DNA from: Seminavis robusta | Taxonomy: Eukaryota > Bacillariophyta > Bacillariophyceae > Naviculales > Naviculaceae | DNA: 64,000 bases | Assembly: GCA_903772945.1 (NCBI GenBank) | Contig: CAICTM010000162.1 | Span: 39,647 to 103,646, forward strand | Direction of reading: 5' to 3' | Shown: piece after piece, positions 41,891-54,325 of the stretch | Layout of the letters: each line of letters opens with the position of its first letter | Position numbering within the stretch: the first letter of the stretch is position 1 | Notes under the pieces: model-generated | What the model saw: the letters and a program-made list of their open reading frames with translations, nothing else | Database searches by the model: none | What the model was told of the DNA's origin: nothing | Made by a program: the position numbers and the translations under genes

Positions 41891-43642
41891 ATGTCATACA
41901 TCATGCCTCGGCTAATACAATTCCGTGTTGCCAAGTTGTTGAAGTTAAAACCACGACATTGCCTTCTCCTCTGCGTCCTGCTTGTGTCATTTCTATCGGT
42001 CTGGAACAGCAACAACAATGATAGTCATGAGACGATCCCAGCAAACAGCCACGCTTCCAACACACTACAACGCTCGACTGCGAACAACAACAGTCCAGTC
42101 TGCAAGGATGGTTGTGCGTTTCCCGATTCCCCATTGCATCAATCTATTTTTGTGTATCCCAATCCGCACACGGAAGCCACTTTGTTTGCCAAGTTTCAAT
42201 CCACCACAAACGCAACAACAACAATCGAATGGCCTTGGATTCTCCAACGAGATAAAATGCGGCGTGAAGGCACGTTTCTGTTGGATGAAACGGATCCCTC
42301 CTTGTCCCAATTTGCACTCGACTTGCTGGTGTACGAACTGTTCACTTCGCCCTGTGCGTGTCTGCGTACCCACAACCCGGCGACGGCCAAGCTTTTTTTT
42401 GTGCCCTTTTTGCCCAGTGTCTTTCGACGCGGAGGGGACGCCCAATGGACACTGGAGGCGGTGCCGCACACATCCATCTACGAACAAGCATTGGCAAAAG
42501 CCATGACGGGACAATCGTATGACGAATGGGAACAAGTCTTTGGATTGACCAGCGATTATTGGAAACGACATCAGGGACGAGACCACGTCGTGGTCATGCC
42601 CGAGCCACTGCATGGGTTGTATCACCCGCCGGGCAAACGAGGCTTTCATCATTACATCAAGACACAAAAGCAATTGGCCGCGCCCATTGTCATTTCGGTG
42701 GAGCTCTCTCGCACGTTTCAAGAGACGTACCCTCAGTGCTTTCAAAAGAACATTGTCCTGCCATATCCCAACATTGACGGACGGTGGTTCAATGGAGCAT
42801 GGGATCGACAAACCAAACGGTTGCAGCTTGAAATTACACCACAACAACATCAACAATCTACCACCAGCAGGCGACCCTTGTGGATGTACTATGATGCTGG
42901 AAATCACGGAGAATGTCTGGCCCTTCGTCAAGCTCTCAAGACGGACTACGACTGTGAACAACAGCTAGAAGAACCCAATGCCGAGCTGCTGCAAACCCTG
43001 GCACAAAGATCACGACACGAAGCATTCCCCATGGGGATGCGCTTGGCTACCTTTTGTCCCTGCCCCGGAGGCGATTCTCCCTCTGCCAAACGCATGCTTG
43101 ATGCCATTTTGGCCGGGTGCATTCCCGTGGTTCTTTCCAAAGACTTTGTCTGGCCCTTTACTTCTTCTTCACTATCGTCAAATAACAACAATACAAACAG
43201 CGTTGGAGGAGCTTTGTTGAATCCACATGATTTTGCCATTCATCTGGATGCGAAACAGTTTATGAAACCCGTGTACCACAAGGTGGCCAATGGAAGCAAT
43301 GTCGTCTGTCAAAGACAAACGACAGCAGAGCCGGGTCAAGAAGAAAGCCTGTCCGAATACTTGCGTCGCACTGTATCTCTTTCGGACATTGCCAGACTGC
43401 AACGAGGAGTGCAAAAGGCGGCCAAGCTTTACGCTTACTATAGCGTCGCTACTACAGAGAACAATAACAACAATCCTCTGCGGGCAGGGGTTCTTCCGAC
43501 GGGGGGTGCTGCAGAACGGTTGCTCGAAGAACTGGCACAGCGATCTGCAATGGGAAACAAGATATGGGAGGATTGCCAACAGGAAAAGGCGAGCGTAACG
43601 AAGCGGTTTGGCGGCAAAATGATCACGGTGAACAAGTGTTGA
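41891..43642 (+). CDS. Exostosin-family (GT47) glycosyltransferase
   Basis: A single exon of 583 codons runs from ATG at 41891 (a second ATG, codon 5, is equally possible). Type II topology: a basic tail, then the helix HCLLLCVLLVSFLSVW (about 23-38) and an Asn-rich stem. The catalytic region matches exostosins: IFVYPNP near 85, LVYELFTSPCACLRTHNPATAKLFFVPF (in part), RDHVVVMPEPLHG (the family's DH-F/V motif), NIVLPYPNIDG, RLATFCPCPGGDSPSAKRMLDAILAGCIPVVLS (in part), the last being the nucleotide-sugar-binding signature. GT47 enzymes build cell-wall or proteoglycan-type polysaccharides in the Golgi. Donor and acceptor are not predictable. Confidence 0.88.
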   Translation: MSYIMPRLIQFRVAKLLKLKPRHCLLLCVLLVSFLSVWNSNNNDSHETIPANSHASNTLQRSTANNNSPVCKDGCAFPDSPLHQSIFVYPNPHTEATLFAKFQSTTNATTTIEWPWILQRDKMRREGTFLLDETDPSLSQFALDLLVYELFTSPCACLRTHNPATAKLFFVPFLPSVFRRGGDAQWTLEAVPHTSIYEQALAKAMTGQSYDEWEQVFGLTSDYWKRHQGRDHVVVMPEPLHGLYHPPGKRGFHHYIKTQKQLAAPIVISVELSRTFQETYPQCFQKNIVLPYPNIDGRWFNGAWDRQTKRLQLEITPQQHQQSTTSRRPLWMYYDAGNHGECLALRQALKTDYDCEQQLEEPNAELLQTLAQRSRHEAFPMGMRLATFCPCPGGDSPSAKRMLDAILAGCIPVVLSKDFVWPFTSSSLSSNNNNTNSVGGALLNPHDFAIHLDAKQFMKPVYHKVANGSNVVCQRQTTAEPGQEESLSEYLRRTVSLSDIARLQRGVQKAAKLYAYYSVATTENNNNNPLRAGVLPTGGAAERLLEELAQRSAMGNKIWEDCQQEKASVTKRFGGKMITVNKC

Positions 43643-44040
43643 CTGTAGGCGTCACGCCCAGGCCAGTGAGCAGACTTTTTGAATGTGCGAAACACACCTG
43701 GGCCTCGGCTCATGGGTCGTCCTCAAGCACTTCTCTCGTCTGAAGCGAATCTGTCAAAATAGACTTGCTTTTTAAAATTGTACCCGCCCAGCTCCATCCT
43801 GCTAGCTACCTCGACAATCGGTAGGCGCCGGTGCGAAAGCATCGAAGGTAATGCAAACCTAATTCGTTACTTTAATGAAACTTTTAGCTACAGATTCCTG
43901 TTCCAAATGGAACACGGATCATCTATTCACAAGCAGTCAGATGCCCATCAGAGGGGAGGGCCTTCGTCTCGAGGAAGAGACGGAAGGAAGACGAGGAAGG
44001 GAGTTTCCTAGAATTTCCCAAGAGGAAGTTGCCTGCGACA
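43643..44040. other. Convergent intergenic region
   Basis: These 398 bp lie between the exostosin gene and the 3' end of the first RND gene. No feature was recognised. Confidence 0.45.
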
Positions 44041-47000
44041 TCAGCAAGAGCAACTGGATGGACGGGCTACAGGAGAACCCTCGTCAAAGTCGTCAACGTC
44101 AAATTCAAAGGATCCTTTCTCACCAGAAGACAACGGAGACAGCGCTGCGGGTGACGTCCAAGTCCTTCGCACACCCTCATCGAAAAAGCGACTGGAATCA
44201 TCTACCGGTGAGGACGACTCTTCTGTCTCAATCTCCGCGGTGGCATTGTCGCCTCTAGGCGCCTGTCGAAAAGGTGAACCCTGGTTCTGTGCCAAACCCT
44301 GATTGTGTGGTGAATCATCCAAGTCTGAGGAGGCCAGGCGCAGCAGATCACCCGTGGCTATTTCTGAAGGGGTGGAGGAGTGGCACAACGAAGCCGTCTG
44401 CTGGCCACTGAACCTGGGCTGTTCCACCGCCATCTCGTCGTCGTCCTCCTCGGCAAATTCGCTGTCTTTGTCACCGCCTTTGTCAATGATGACAAGTGTG
44501 TGTTTCACCTTGACTCCAAGCGGCCCACAGTATGATAATATGACAGGCAACAGTATCACGCCATGGAATGTACCAAGAATGACCATGCCCCAGAATCCGT
44601 AGAACAGGTTTTGGAGTAAAGGGCTCTTACTGAAAAACAACGGGACCACACCCAAAAATGTGGAGATGCCCCCAATCACAACCGATGAACCGATATTCTG
44701 CATTGCATCTTTGACCTTGCCATCCCTTGAGGAATGCGTCGATTCGTAGTATGCCATCAGGATGTGCATGTTGAAGTCAACAAGGAGCCCAATTGACACA
44801 ATCACCGCGAAGCAGCTGATCATGTTCAAGTGGACACCACACATCTGCATAAAACCTGCTCAGACAGATAGCAATGGAGTGGGTGAGTTCATTTTTAGAG
44901 GCCCGCGGTATGCCCAATCACGGCGCATGATCTGCTCACCTAGAAGGTCAATGTAGAGAATAGCAATCATCGGGACCAGAATCACTGGTGCAGACCAGTG
45001 CGGAAGAAAGACGGCGGCAATCACCGCCACTCCGATCCCCCCAAAGAGGCTCGACATGATGAGTTCTCCCATCATCGCTCCCAGGAATTCCCAGTAGTAT
45101 AACATCGTATCTTCCTGCATAAAGAAATGGTATCCGTCCCCTGCAGAAATGTCCACGTCGCTGTTGATGGGTTGTGCTGCTGTCACAACATTGACATCCG
45201 TCCAAGCTTTCACTTGATTGTCCACCGACTCGACTTCAATGTTGTCAATGTACATGACACAACGCGAAGTAATGATATCGCCAGTTTCCGGGTCTCGAAC
45301 AATATGGTCCCCATACAACAACCGAAAGACATCCACCGACAAGAATATAGTGAGCTGCTCGTTGAACGTGAGCTCAGTCAAACGCTTGTCATAGGTAAGA
45401 AACTCTTGGAAGTGTTTCAACCAAAAGAAGGGCGGTTGGGATGTGATTGAGTCCATCTTCACAAGGTCGTCAATATAGTCTTGCATCTGCTGTTGGACTT
45501 CTGGATCCGACTGATCCACGTTGCGAAAATAGACGGACGGTACCACGAATCCACGATCGGCATAGACATCGACGCTCTTGAAGAACGCCGAGACGTACGA
45601 GTCTCTGGTAAGAATTTTGTAAATGTTGAATTCTTGTGTGAAGAGCGTCGACGACCAGATCAGTAGACTCGTGAATATGACCCAGAAGACCAGAACACTG
45701 ATCTTGCTGTTCTTTTTGAGTAGCAAATCGGCAAAGCGTCCCATCAATCGGTCGAACGCACTGGGATTGACTTCCGTGCCATAATGAGAGAGGTAAGTGT
45801 GTTGCGATGTTGCATTCAAAGGATCGAGGGACTTTGCCTTTTCCTTGACCGGATTGCCTCCGTGGTCGCGGCTGTCTTGAGTGCTCACGTCCTCTGTCGT
45901 AGAATATAGAAGGTTGTGTTCCAGTAAATCGCCATTGCCATCCACAGGTGCTGTCCCGTCGTGGTTGTCGTTGCTATTGTGATTGTTTTCCACGAGTTCT
46001 AGCTCGTCTGGCATCTCTTGTTGTTGTTGTGGTACTTTGCGTGACCAAAAGCCACAGCAGGCCGGTTCGATGCCTTCCAGTTCCTCTTTTTCAATTCGGG
46101 AAGCAATCCTTCCCTCGTCAATGACGATAATGGCGACAAAGAACGTAATTTGGTAGACCCAATCAACGAGTACCGTGGGAAAGGCGTAGATTGCCAGCCA
46201 TTGCAATTCTGGAATGGTGGTCATGGCTCCCAATCCAAACGCCAGTGTTGTGGTGATGGTGGTCAAGAAGGTGGTGAGTCCCACCTCTTGGAATGTTTCA
46301 TGAATCCGATCTTGGTACGACTTTCTGTCGTCCGTGCGAGCAAACTGACCAAAGATGATGAAGGCATCGTCGAGGCCAATTCCTGTAATATAAACACAAA
46401 AACAAGAAAGTGAGTTGCATCCTTCCTTCCTTTTCGACTCGACTCGACAAACGATCGAACGTCAACTAATTATAACGTACCAAACATGATAAAGGGCAGA
46501 ATTTGCGTCGTATTGGTGAATGGCACACCGGCAGTGAACAAGACCCCAAAGGATGTGATCATACTGAGCAAAATGGTGGCGACGGCTCCAAATCCGAGCA
46601 TGAATCGTTGCCGATACGGCTGCCCCTCTTTATGAGACGCCGAAAAGACGACCATGGTAAAGACTGTCATAATGACAAAGACCAATGGAATCAACGGCAA
46701 ATCTTCAAAGACGGCCCGCTTTGTCTCGGCTTCCAACGAATGATCGGTCAAGTAGACTTCCAAACCATAATTGTTGTCTTGTTCGGAAGCCCATTCGCCT
46801 CTCATCAAGAGCAACGCATCCAACAAATCGACGGCCATGTCGTTGGAGTGTTCGACGTGTCCCGGAATGCGAATTTCCATGAGAAACGACTGGGCGGTTC
46901 GAATGGTCGAGAATAGATTTTCAAAGTATTCAATGTGTCCCATGAATTCGCGCGGATCGACGGTGGATTCATCGGGCAGTTTGTCTCGCGAGACGGCCAA

Positions 47001-47783
47001 TTTGACATCGACATCCGACAGGACTTGTTCTTGTGCCATGGCTAGAGAGAGATTGAAAAACAAGGGAACACCTCGAATGTGACAGAGACCACCGTGACCG
47101 GCCGTGTTGGTGCGTTCCGCCAAGTCACAGAGTTCCTGGTATCCATCGTACTTCTGAACGGCCGTGACGACGTCAAATGCCCGAAAGAGTCCTTCTTTGG
47201 TCACCACATTGTCTCCTTGTTGATGGACCACAATGCGCAGCGACTCGGGTGGACTGGGGAAGCCCGCGTCGCCGTAGACCCAACGGTACTGTTCTCGTGT
47301 GACACTGTGACGGACCGTGATTTGGTCCCGGCCATTGGTGGTCATGTTAAAGTTGGTCAGCATGCCGACGCCCGCCAATGCAAAGGAGAGAAAGAGGACT
47401 CCCAGGAGATAGCTGATGGGGTTGGAGGCGGCGTGTCGGCTTAGGACAATCACGCAGTAGCTCACGGACGTTCGCGTCGTGTCCATGTAGGATCTCCAGG
47501 CATGAACGACCGAGTCCCAACAAGAAAGAGTCTTTTTGGTTTTGTTGTTGTGACTCTTCCATGCCACCATGTCTCCGCCACTGTTGGTACTGGAAGCGTC
47601 GTCAATGGTGCCGAGGTTATTATGGCTAGTGTTATTATTAGTGTGAGCCGCGGTAGTAGAAGAAGCTCGGTTGTGGGCAGAAGAAGAAGTCAGCGCTTGT
47701 TCTTGCACCGAGTGTTGCGAACCGCCAGCATCCAAGTGGTTGAAACTGTTGCTTCGACTGGACAATCGTTGACGAGTCGTCAT
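44041..47783 (-). CDS. Patched/NPC1-like RND (sterol-sensing-domain) membrane protein, paralogue A
   Basis: Three exons are read on the minus strand: 47783-46481, 46382-44940 and 44855-44041. Introns are 98 bp (GTACGT/ACAG) and 84 bp (GTGAGC/GCAG), both phase 1; the product is 1186 aa. The fold has two repeats of one helix, a large luminal domain and five helices. The first helix is NPISYLLGVLFLSFALAGVGM. The sterol-sensing-like bundle begins LPLIPLVFVIMTVFTMVVF and contains FGIGLDDAFIIFGQF, with the GxxxDD-type acidic pair used for ion coupling. The second bundle begins IGVAVIAAVFLPHW and includes VSIGLLVDFNMHILMAYYES. The C-terminal cytosolic tail is acidic. This is one of two tandem paralogues. 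Relatives move sterols or lipids with a cation gradient; substrate unknown. Confidence 0.86.
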
Positions 47784-49706
47784 GGTGTCTTTGTATTACA
47801 ATAGACAGTACTAAAGATCTTTCTCAGTGGACAGATGGCAAACTCCAACGATCACTCTCCTCCACTACTATTACAAAACAACAAGACAAGAACGGGCCAC
47901 CTCGTATTCGTCGAGCCAAATTTTTGAGCTGAGAATTGAGGGGGACAACATGTTTGTATTGGGCTGTCAGCGACCCTCAGTGCTTCAGAACCGCATCGTA
48001 CCGTGCTCTTGGAGAGTTTGGGCATCTGGTGCACTGTAACCGGTTTCAGTAAGGAAGTGTGTAGAAACCTACTTACTACCATATCCCTGACTCGACTCGA
48101 CTCCAAACAGTCATATGCATATTCTAAATAGAATTTAGGTATTTAGGGGCTCCATGTAAGTTCTCATGGTTTCTCGTCACTTTTTGAAACTGTGATGACT
48201 TGTTCGTAAGATATTTTTGTTTTTTCAGGCCATTCTAGCATAATACTACAATGCCATGCACATGTATGCATGCATAGTGCTAGGAGTTTTCTTTGGTCAA
48301 GCTATTAGTCTGACAACATGACAACAATGCTCTCCGACTTGTTTTTCATACCAATGGGAGAAATGTATCCTTCCTATGCGTGTGAGCTAAGGTTCATCTA
48401 TCGTCAGCTATACCGTACCGGTGCTGGATGCAGATAAGTTGCAAATATATAAGGCAGTATGATACTGTTTCAAAAGCATTTCTTTCTCGTTGGCATTGTC
48501 AACCCTGGAAATTGTCGTTTATAGACAATGCAAATCGCAGGGTCCAGTAACTGTTATTCTCGATACTGTTTTTCTTCTTCGAATCTCTATTCTTATAATC
48601 GAGGCTACAGTGAATTTGCTGGGACGGCAAGAAAAATGGTAAGGGAAGCTGATGGAAGCCATGGCATACACGTACCGTATGGCATCAACTTCCAACACGC
48701 TCGAGATCAACACTTCCCGTGCAGCATGATAGCCTGCTCCAGCAATTTCATACAAACATGCACCTACCTGGAGTCGACTGGCTAGCTAGCTAGCTAGAGC
48801 TAGGTCAAAGAGAACAGTTGTTTGTTGCTTGAGCTCCACCGTTATGCCGCGGCCATTTTGTCTCCAATTCTTCTTGGGCTGTCTTGCTGTCTTGGACCTT
48901 CTGTACTAGCTAGATAGCTAGCTACTAACTACGGTACCTCTGCCGCAAATTTGAAAATTTGCCAAATATGCCATACTGGTACTACTGAGGAATATCTTTG
49001 TGAATTAACGAACACGAAGGCGAACATTCGGATTTAACTCAGTTCTCCTTCGGAATTGGGAAAAATCTGTTTCCATGTTCCTTGTAAGTAATGACGATGA
49101 ATACTCTTGGAGTATCGGATACTTTGTAACCGTCACAATATCTGCCCCTAACTAAAGTGTGACAGCATCGGCACTTCTTTGGCCACCATTCCACCATTCC
49201 TACTCCGAGAATCTGCAGATTTATCCCCAAACCTGGTTGATGATCTGTTTAGAAGATCCAGCCTTTTCTTCAACTCCCGCGCATCAAAAGCTCGCCGTTT
49301 TGGAAGATTAGAAGTTCGAAGAATCAATCACAGGCTCCAGGGTGGTCAAGGCTGGTGAGCTGGTGGCTGGTGGCTGGTGGTACATGTACTGGTATCCAGC
49401 ACGAGCATTATCCAGGTCTGGGAACCGAAGCCCACCTTGGAACTGTAGCCCTCTAGCGGTAGCTATCTCGGGGGAAAGTGCGTTGCACTTAAAGATCCTG
49501 ATCAATCAGGCCAGTTATTAGTTTTAGTTACACAAGCACTGTTTGCCGAATCCAGCATGAGCAATCCATGTCTGTTGGCTCTTTCCTGCAACAACCTAGC
49601 CAGCGGCAGCCCCAGCGGTTTGTAGCGGTATGCATGCGTTCCCGCCATTAGGCGCATGGTAGCTGACAGGAATGACGGCATGAGCCAACTTCCTCGGCGA
49701 AGGTTA
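47784..49706. other. 1.9-kb intergenic region between tandem RND paralogues
   Basis: It contains the promoter of paralogue A and the 3' flank of paralogue B. GCTAGCTAGCTAGCTAG lies at 48781-48797. Frames of up to 85 codons have no support. No residual RND sequence was noticed between the copies. Confidence 0.5.
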
Positions 49707-52700
49707 TCATCTGCTGAGGGGGTCGTCGACGTGGTCGCCTTCTCCGATTTCTACCTCGTCATTATGCGAGCTGGCAGTGTCCCCGTGGGTGCTGCTGTTC
49801 TCGAGCACTGTTGAGATTGCATCCTCTTTCTGCTCCAGAACTCCCGAGCTCTCGACCAGATGGTTGCCTCCATGCACCTCCTCGGCGTTTGTATCTTTGC
49901 CACCCGCACCTCCAGCGTCCCCAGAGATTTCTAAGACGGCATCATCCTGGGCGTTGTCTTCGTCCTGAGCGGTATCTTCGTCCTGGGCTGTACCTTCGTC
50001 CTGGCCGTTATCTTTGTCCTGGGTGGTATCTTCGTCCTGGGTGGTACGAGTATCGTCCTGGGCGATTGCTTTGTCGTCGCAAGGTCGGTCGTCTGCTAGC
50101 TGCTCGCTTGGTGGGTTGACTGATGATTCGGTCGGACCTTCGGGGTTGGGGTTGATAGTAGGCAATGTCAACGAATCAGGTTGTAGACCAGTATCTGGCA
50201 ATACCGACGTGGCTTCAGTAATCTCCTCTTTATCCGTTTCATCTTCTGTCTCTTGTCTTGATTCTTCGTCCTCGACGGCTTCTGGAGTCGGCGTAGGCGA
50301 AGAAACCTCTTCAGCATGAAGTGAGGATACGGATGCTTCTTGCGCAGAAGCTCCACTTTCATCCGTCTTTTCAGGAAGGCTCTTTGCTTCATCGTGAAGT
50401 TCCAAGCCCGGCGAAATGTCTTCTCCTTCTACTTGCTCTCCAGCTTCTTCTGCCGGTAGTAGTACACAATCATCCAGGGTCGACTTCAAGTCCTCCTCCG
50501 ATGTCTGCAAAGCTACTGGTGAACCCATAGCATCTCCTTGACAGGCCAACTCTTCTTCTTCTTCTTCCCCTCGTGTCACGTCGCCATGCGCACCTTCGTT
50601 TTCAGTAGACGCTTCATCGTCGCCCTGGGTTGGTTGGTCTGGAGCGTCTGATTCTGCACGTGGAGCGCATGATTCTGATTCGACCACATCATCTTGCCCG
50701 ATACTGGCGTCGGGATAGGTATGCGGACTGATCCACAAGCTTGCATTCGATGATGAATGCGGCTTCGAGCAAGTGCTACTGGTACACCCAGTGGGGGTGC
50801 TTTCTTCCGAATGGTATGATGTTGACATGCTCAGCTGCACCGTTAGCATCTTGCTGTCATTTATTGCCTGGTTTCGCGTGCCGACAGTGTCCACGGGACC
50901 AAAAATTGACAAGATTACGGGTAAGAGAATCAGACCATGGCCGCAACCAAGCAGAACCATTCCAATGAAGCCATAAAAGAGTGTTTGCATCAGTTCGCTG
51001 GAACTGAAGAACAAAGGGAGCACTCCCAGGAACGTTGAGAAACCTCCGATCAAGACTGATGAGCCCATTGTTTGCAGTGCATCCTTCACTTTTCCTTCTC
51101 TTGTTGCGCAAGGTGACTCATAGTACCTCAGAAGGATGTGCATATTGAAGTCAACCAACAGTCCGATGGACATGATCAACGAGAAGTAACTGACAGCGTT
51201 CAGGTGAACTTGAAAGAGCTGAAGGAAGCCAATCATATCAATAATGAGAACGGAGATGATTGGAAGCATGTATAGGGTTGCTGTCCAGTGGGGGATAAGG
51301 ATCAAGCCAATGACACAAACCACCAACACCCCAAGAATCGAGTTCGCAATGAGCTCCCCAACAGTCCCATCATAGAACTCCCAGATGTAAAACATGTCTT
51401 CTTCGTACAAGAAGAAGTTCTGCATTGCTTCATCACTTCCAGCATTGATCGGTTGCATAAATGTCACATCACGCTGGTCTTTCCAGGCCTCGATTTGGCT
51501 TTGTACCGAATTCAACTCCACGTTATCCATGTAGAGGACACAGCGACTAGCGATGACATCCCCAGTCTCCAAGTCACGCATGATATGATCTCCATAGAGC
51601 AACCTGAAGTGGTCAATTGACAAGAAGATATCCATCTGTTCATTGAACGACATTTCCAGGAGCCGATCATCGTAGGTCAAGAAGTCACGAAAGTGCCTCA
51701 ACCAAAAGAATGGTGGTTGATCGGTCATTGAGCTCATAGAAACCAAATCATTGATGTAGGCTTCCATTTGATCTTGGATGTGTGGATCAGACTGGTCCAC
51801 ACCAGAAAAGTAGGCAGATGGAATGATCCAGAAACTTTCTCCGTGGTTGGACATAGCAATCAAATAGTCTCTTATGAAGGAATCTTCTGGAAGCATGTCC
51901 AAGACTTCAAACTCCTGAGTGAACTTGGTAGTCGAGTAAGCGAGTCCAATTGTCATGGCAAGAAAAGCCCACAATACGAAGGTCTTCACGGAGGGCCGAA
52001 CCAGCTGATTGCTGTACCACCCCATCAAGCGATCGACGCAGCTTCTTGGTTGCTGATATGGCTTGGTCTTGAGTGCCAATTTTTCATCTGTCATGTCACT
52101 TTCATCTGCTTCTGTTTTGTTGCTACTGATCGGTACCGTACACGACGACGCGAAAGAAGACGATGCCAAAGAGGAAGCCATCAACGAGCCATCGTCAGGA
52201 GCATTGGTTCCATCCGTGGGATCTCGTGTCCAGCAGATGCAACAGTCTTTGCGATTGGCTTCTACCCGTCTTTCGTCTAGCACAACAACTGCGACAAAGA
52301 AAGTCACTTGATACACAGCGTCAACCATCACTGTTGGGAAAGCATACAATGATAGCCAGTAGAGTGTGGGGATATCGGAGCAGCACCCCAAAGCAAAGGC
52401 CATCGTTGTCGTAACCTTGGTGAGGACTATGCTCAATCCAACTTCCTCAAACGTGTCATGGATCCGTTCAACAGGGTCTTTGCGGCGGTCAGTCCGGTTG
52501 AATTCTCCAAAGATGATAAATGCATCATCAAGACCAATGCCTATTGAAAGCGGGGATAGAATCCCAAGTCAGGTACATGGTTTCAACCCTACACGGATGG
52601 CAACACCTGGAAGGCTTACCAAACATTACAAAGGGAAGGATCTGGGTAATTGACGTGAATGGAACTCCTGAAGACGACCAGGACCAGGCGCACGGGTGAG

Positions 52701-54325
52701 ACAAGCAGCCTTCGTCGTTAATACGTGGCGGAAAACACAAAAGCATACCAATGATATAGAGCAGGCCGTAGGAGGTTGCCAGGCTAAGGACCACGCAAAC
52801 TACCGCACCCAATCCAAGCAAGACGCGACTTGTTGATTTCTGACTACCGTCCACGGCGTCCCCGCCGTTGTTGGATGAGAATATCAGGCACGTGAAAACT
52901 GCCATGACGACGAAGACTAATGCAATCAATGGAAGATCTTTCATGACGGCACGCGTTGTTTCGGCTTCCAAGGCCGAATTGGTAAAAACCTCCAATCGCA
53001 AACCATGGGATTCGTATTCCTCCTGCCATTCCTGCCTCAGGTCCAACATTCGATTCAGCACTTCCTCTCGTAGCTCTATAGAGTGTTCAAACATGCTCGG
53101 AATCATCACTTCCATGAGAAGAGACTCAGCACCTGATATGTCCTTGTAGTGATGTCTGGGTCTACCCAGTATCTCCCGAGAATCGACTTCACTTCCATCA
53201 GGATACTTCTCTGCAGCCACTGCAATCCAAACATCCCCATCCGATTTGACTTGCTCTTGCATGGCGCTCAGGGAATTGTTCCAAAGCATTGTGATTCCTC
53301 GCACATGGCATTTGGTTCCGTATCCGCCACCGACATGGATATCCTCGTCGGTGTAATGGTAGCGATGCTTGGGACTGCAAAACGCGTCGTAACCTGGTGT
53401 ATGTTTGACAGTTTCAACGACTTGAAAGGCGCGTTCTACTCCGGTTTGGGTCAGAACCGAGTTGCCATTGGCATGGATTACGGCTCGGATACTGATTGGC
53501 TGGGATGAAAAGTCAGCGATATGATGCACCCACTCCTTTCGTAATCGGAGGATACTGTTCTGATCGGTATAGGACTCAGAGGCTGATACGTTCATGTCAA
53601 AGTTAGTTGCAAACCCAATACCCAAAAGAGCCAATGAAAAGACGGTGATGCCAATAAGGCACTTGTACGGATGCAAAGCCGCCTGATGGGTGACTGCCAA
53701 AACGCCGCGGCAGATTGACTTTCTCAAGTCATCCGTAACGGCTTTCCAGCGTGCTACAAGGGGCCTGCAGCACGTGAAGTGCGTGGTCTTGCCTGTTTGA
53801 CCGCATTCATCATCTGAACAAGTGCAACACAAAACCTATGAGCTTGATTCGAACACTTCCATTAATCAAGCCTTTGCTTTACGTACCACTTTGAATACTT
53901 GGACAAGCCGCGTCTGTGTTGGGAAGAATGTCGTGCTTCTCCAGATCGTGACTTGGCTCGATGGCATCAACCACATCCAAAACTGCACTAGATGGGTTGA
54001 GCACCAGGAGATGGATCGTTTCGTTGTGCTGGGTTGCGACCTCGACATCCTCTGGAGGTGCAGCCGCAGTGTCCGCCACCTCTAGGGGTGCGATCGTGCC
54101 GCCAGTGTCCGTCACCTCTAGGGGTGCGATCGTGTCGGCAGCTTCCGTCGCCTTGGGGGGCACAATGGTGGCGTCGGTGTCCGTCGCCTCGGGAAGCGAT
54201 GTCTTAGTCATAACATCATCGGAAGAGTCTACTGGAAGCTCAGAAGCAGGAGGTGATTCGTCAGCATCGTCTACATAGCCGTTGCCATCAGTGGCATTGG
54301 TCGGGTCCGTCGTTCCTTCTGCCAT
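49707..54325 (-). CDS. Patched/NPC1-like RND (sterol-sensing-domain) membrane protein, paralogue B
   Basis: Four exons are read on the minus strand: 54325-53887, 53813-52749, 52667-52620 and 52540-49707, giving 1461 aa. Introns are 73, 81 and 79 bp, all phase 1. The membrane core is colinear with paralogue A: LIGITVFSLALLGIGFATNF, LPLIALVFVVMAVFTCLIF, FGIGLDDAFIIFGEF across an intron, MSIGLLVDFNMHILLRYYES. The second intron (81 bp) has no in-frame stop, so its retention would insert 27 residues. Exon 3 is only 48 nt. Specific to B are an acidic N-terminus with repeats like IAPLEVTDTGG/IAPLEVADTAA and a 400-residue acidic tail ending in AQDEDT-type hexapeptide repeats (about 49940-50075). Substrate unknown; lipid or sterol export by family. 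Confidence 0.85.
49940..50075 (-). repeat. In-frame 18-bp tandem repeat coding (A/T)QD(E/D)(D/G)-type hexapeptides
   Basis: On the plus strand the unit is close to GTCTTCGTCCTGAGCGGT; about seven degenerate copies encode TTQDED, TTQDKD, NGQDEG, TAQDED, TAQDED and NAQDDA. It lies inside the acidic tail of RND paralogue B. The copy number is likely variable between strains. Confidence 0.8.
52668..52748 (-). other. 81-bp stop-free in-frame intron
   Basis: On the minus strand the donor is G|GTATGC and the acceptor TCTTCAG|GA. Removal gives YIIGVPFTSITQILPF, which matches paralogue A (TAGVPFTNTTQILPF); retention inserts 27 residues starting MLLCFPP in the loop before the IGLDD helix. The length is a multiple of three and there is no stop. 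Confidence 0.75.

Noticed and set aside
42065-42961. 298-codon frame antisense to the exostosin gene
   Set aside because: The sense strand has all GT47 motifs; the antisense frame shows none and reflects codon bias.
47784-49706. Possible third RND remnant between the paralogues
   Set aside because: No RND motif was found in any frame; only short frames and CTAG runs.
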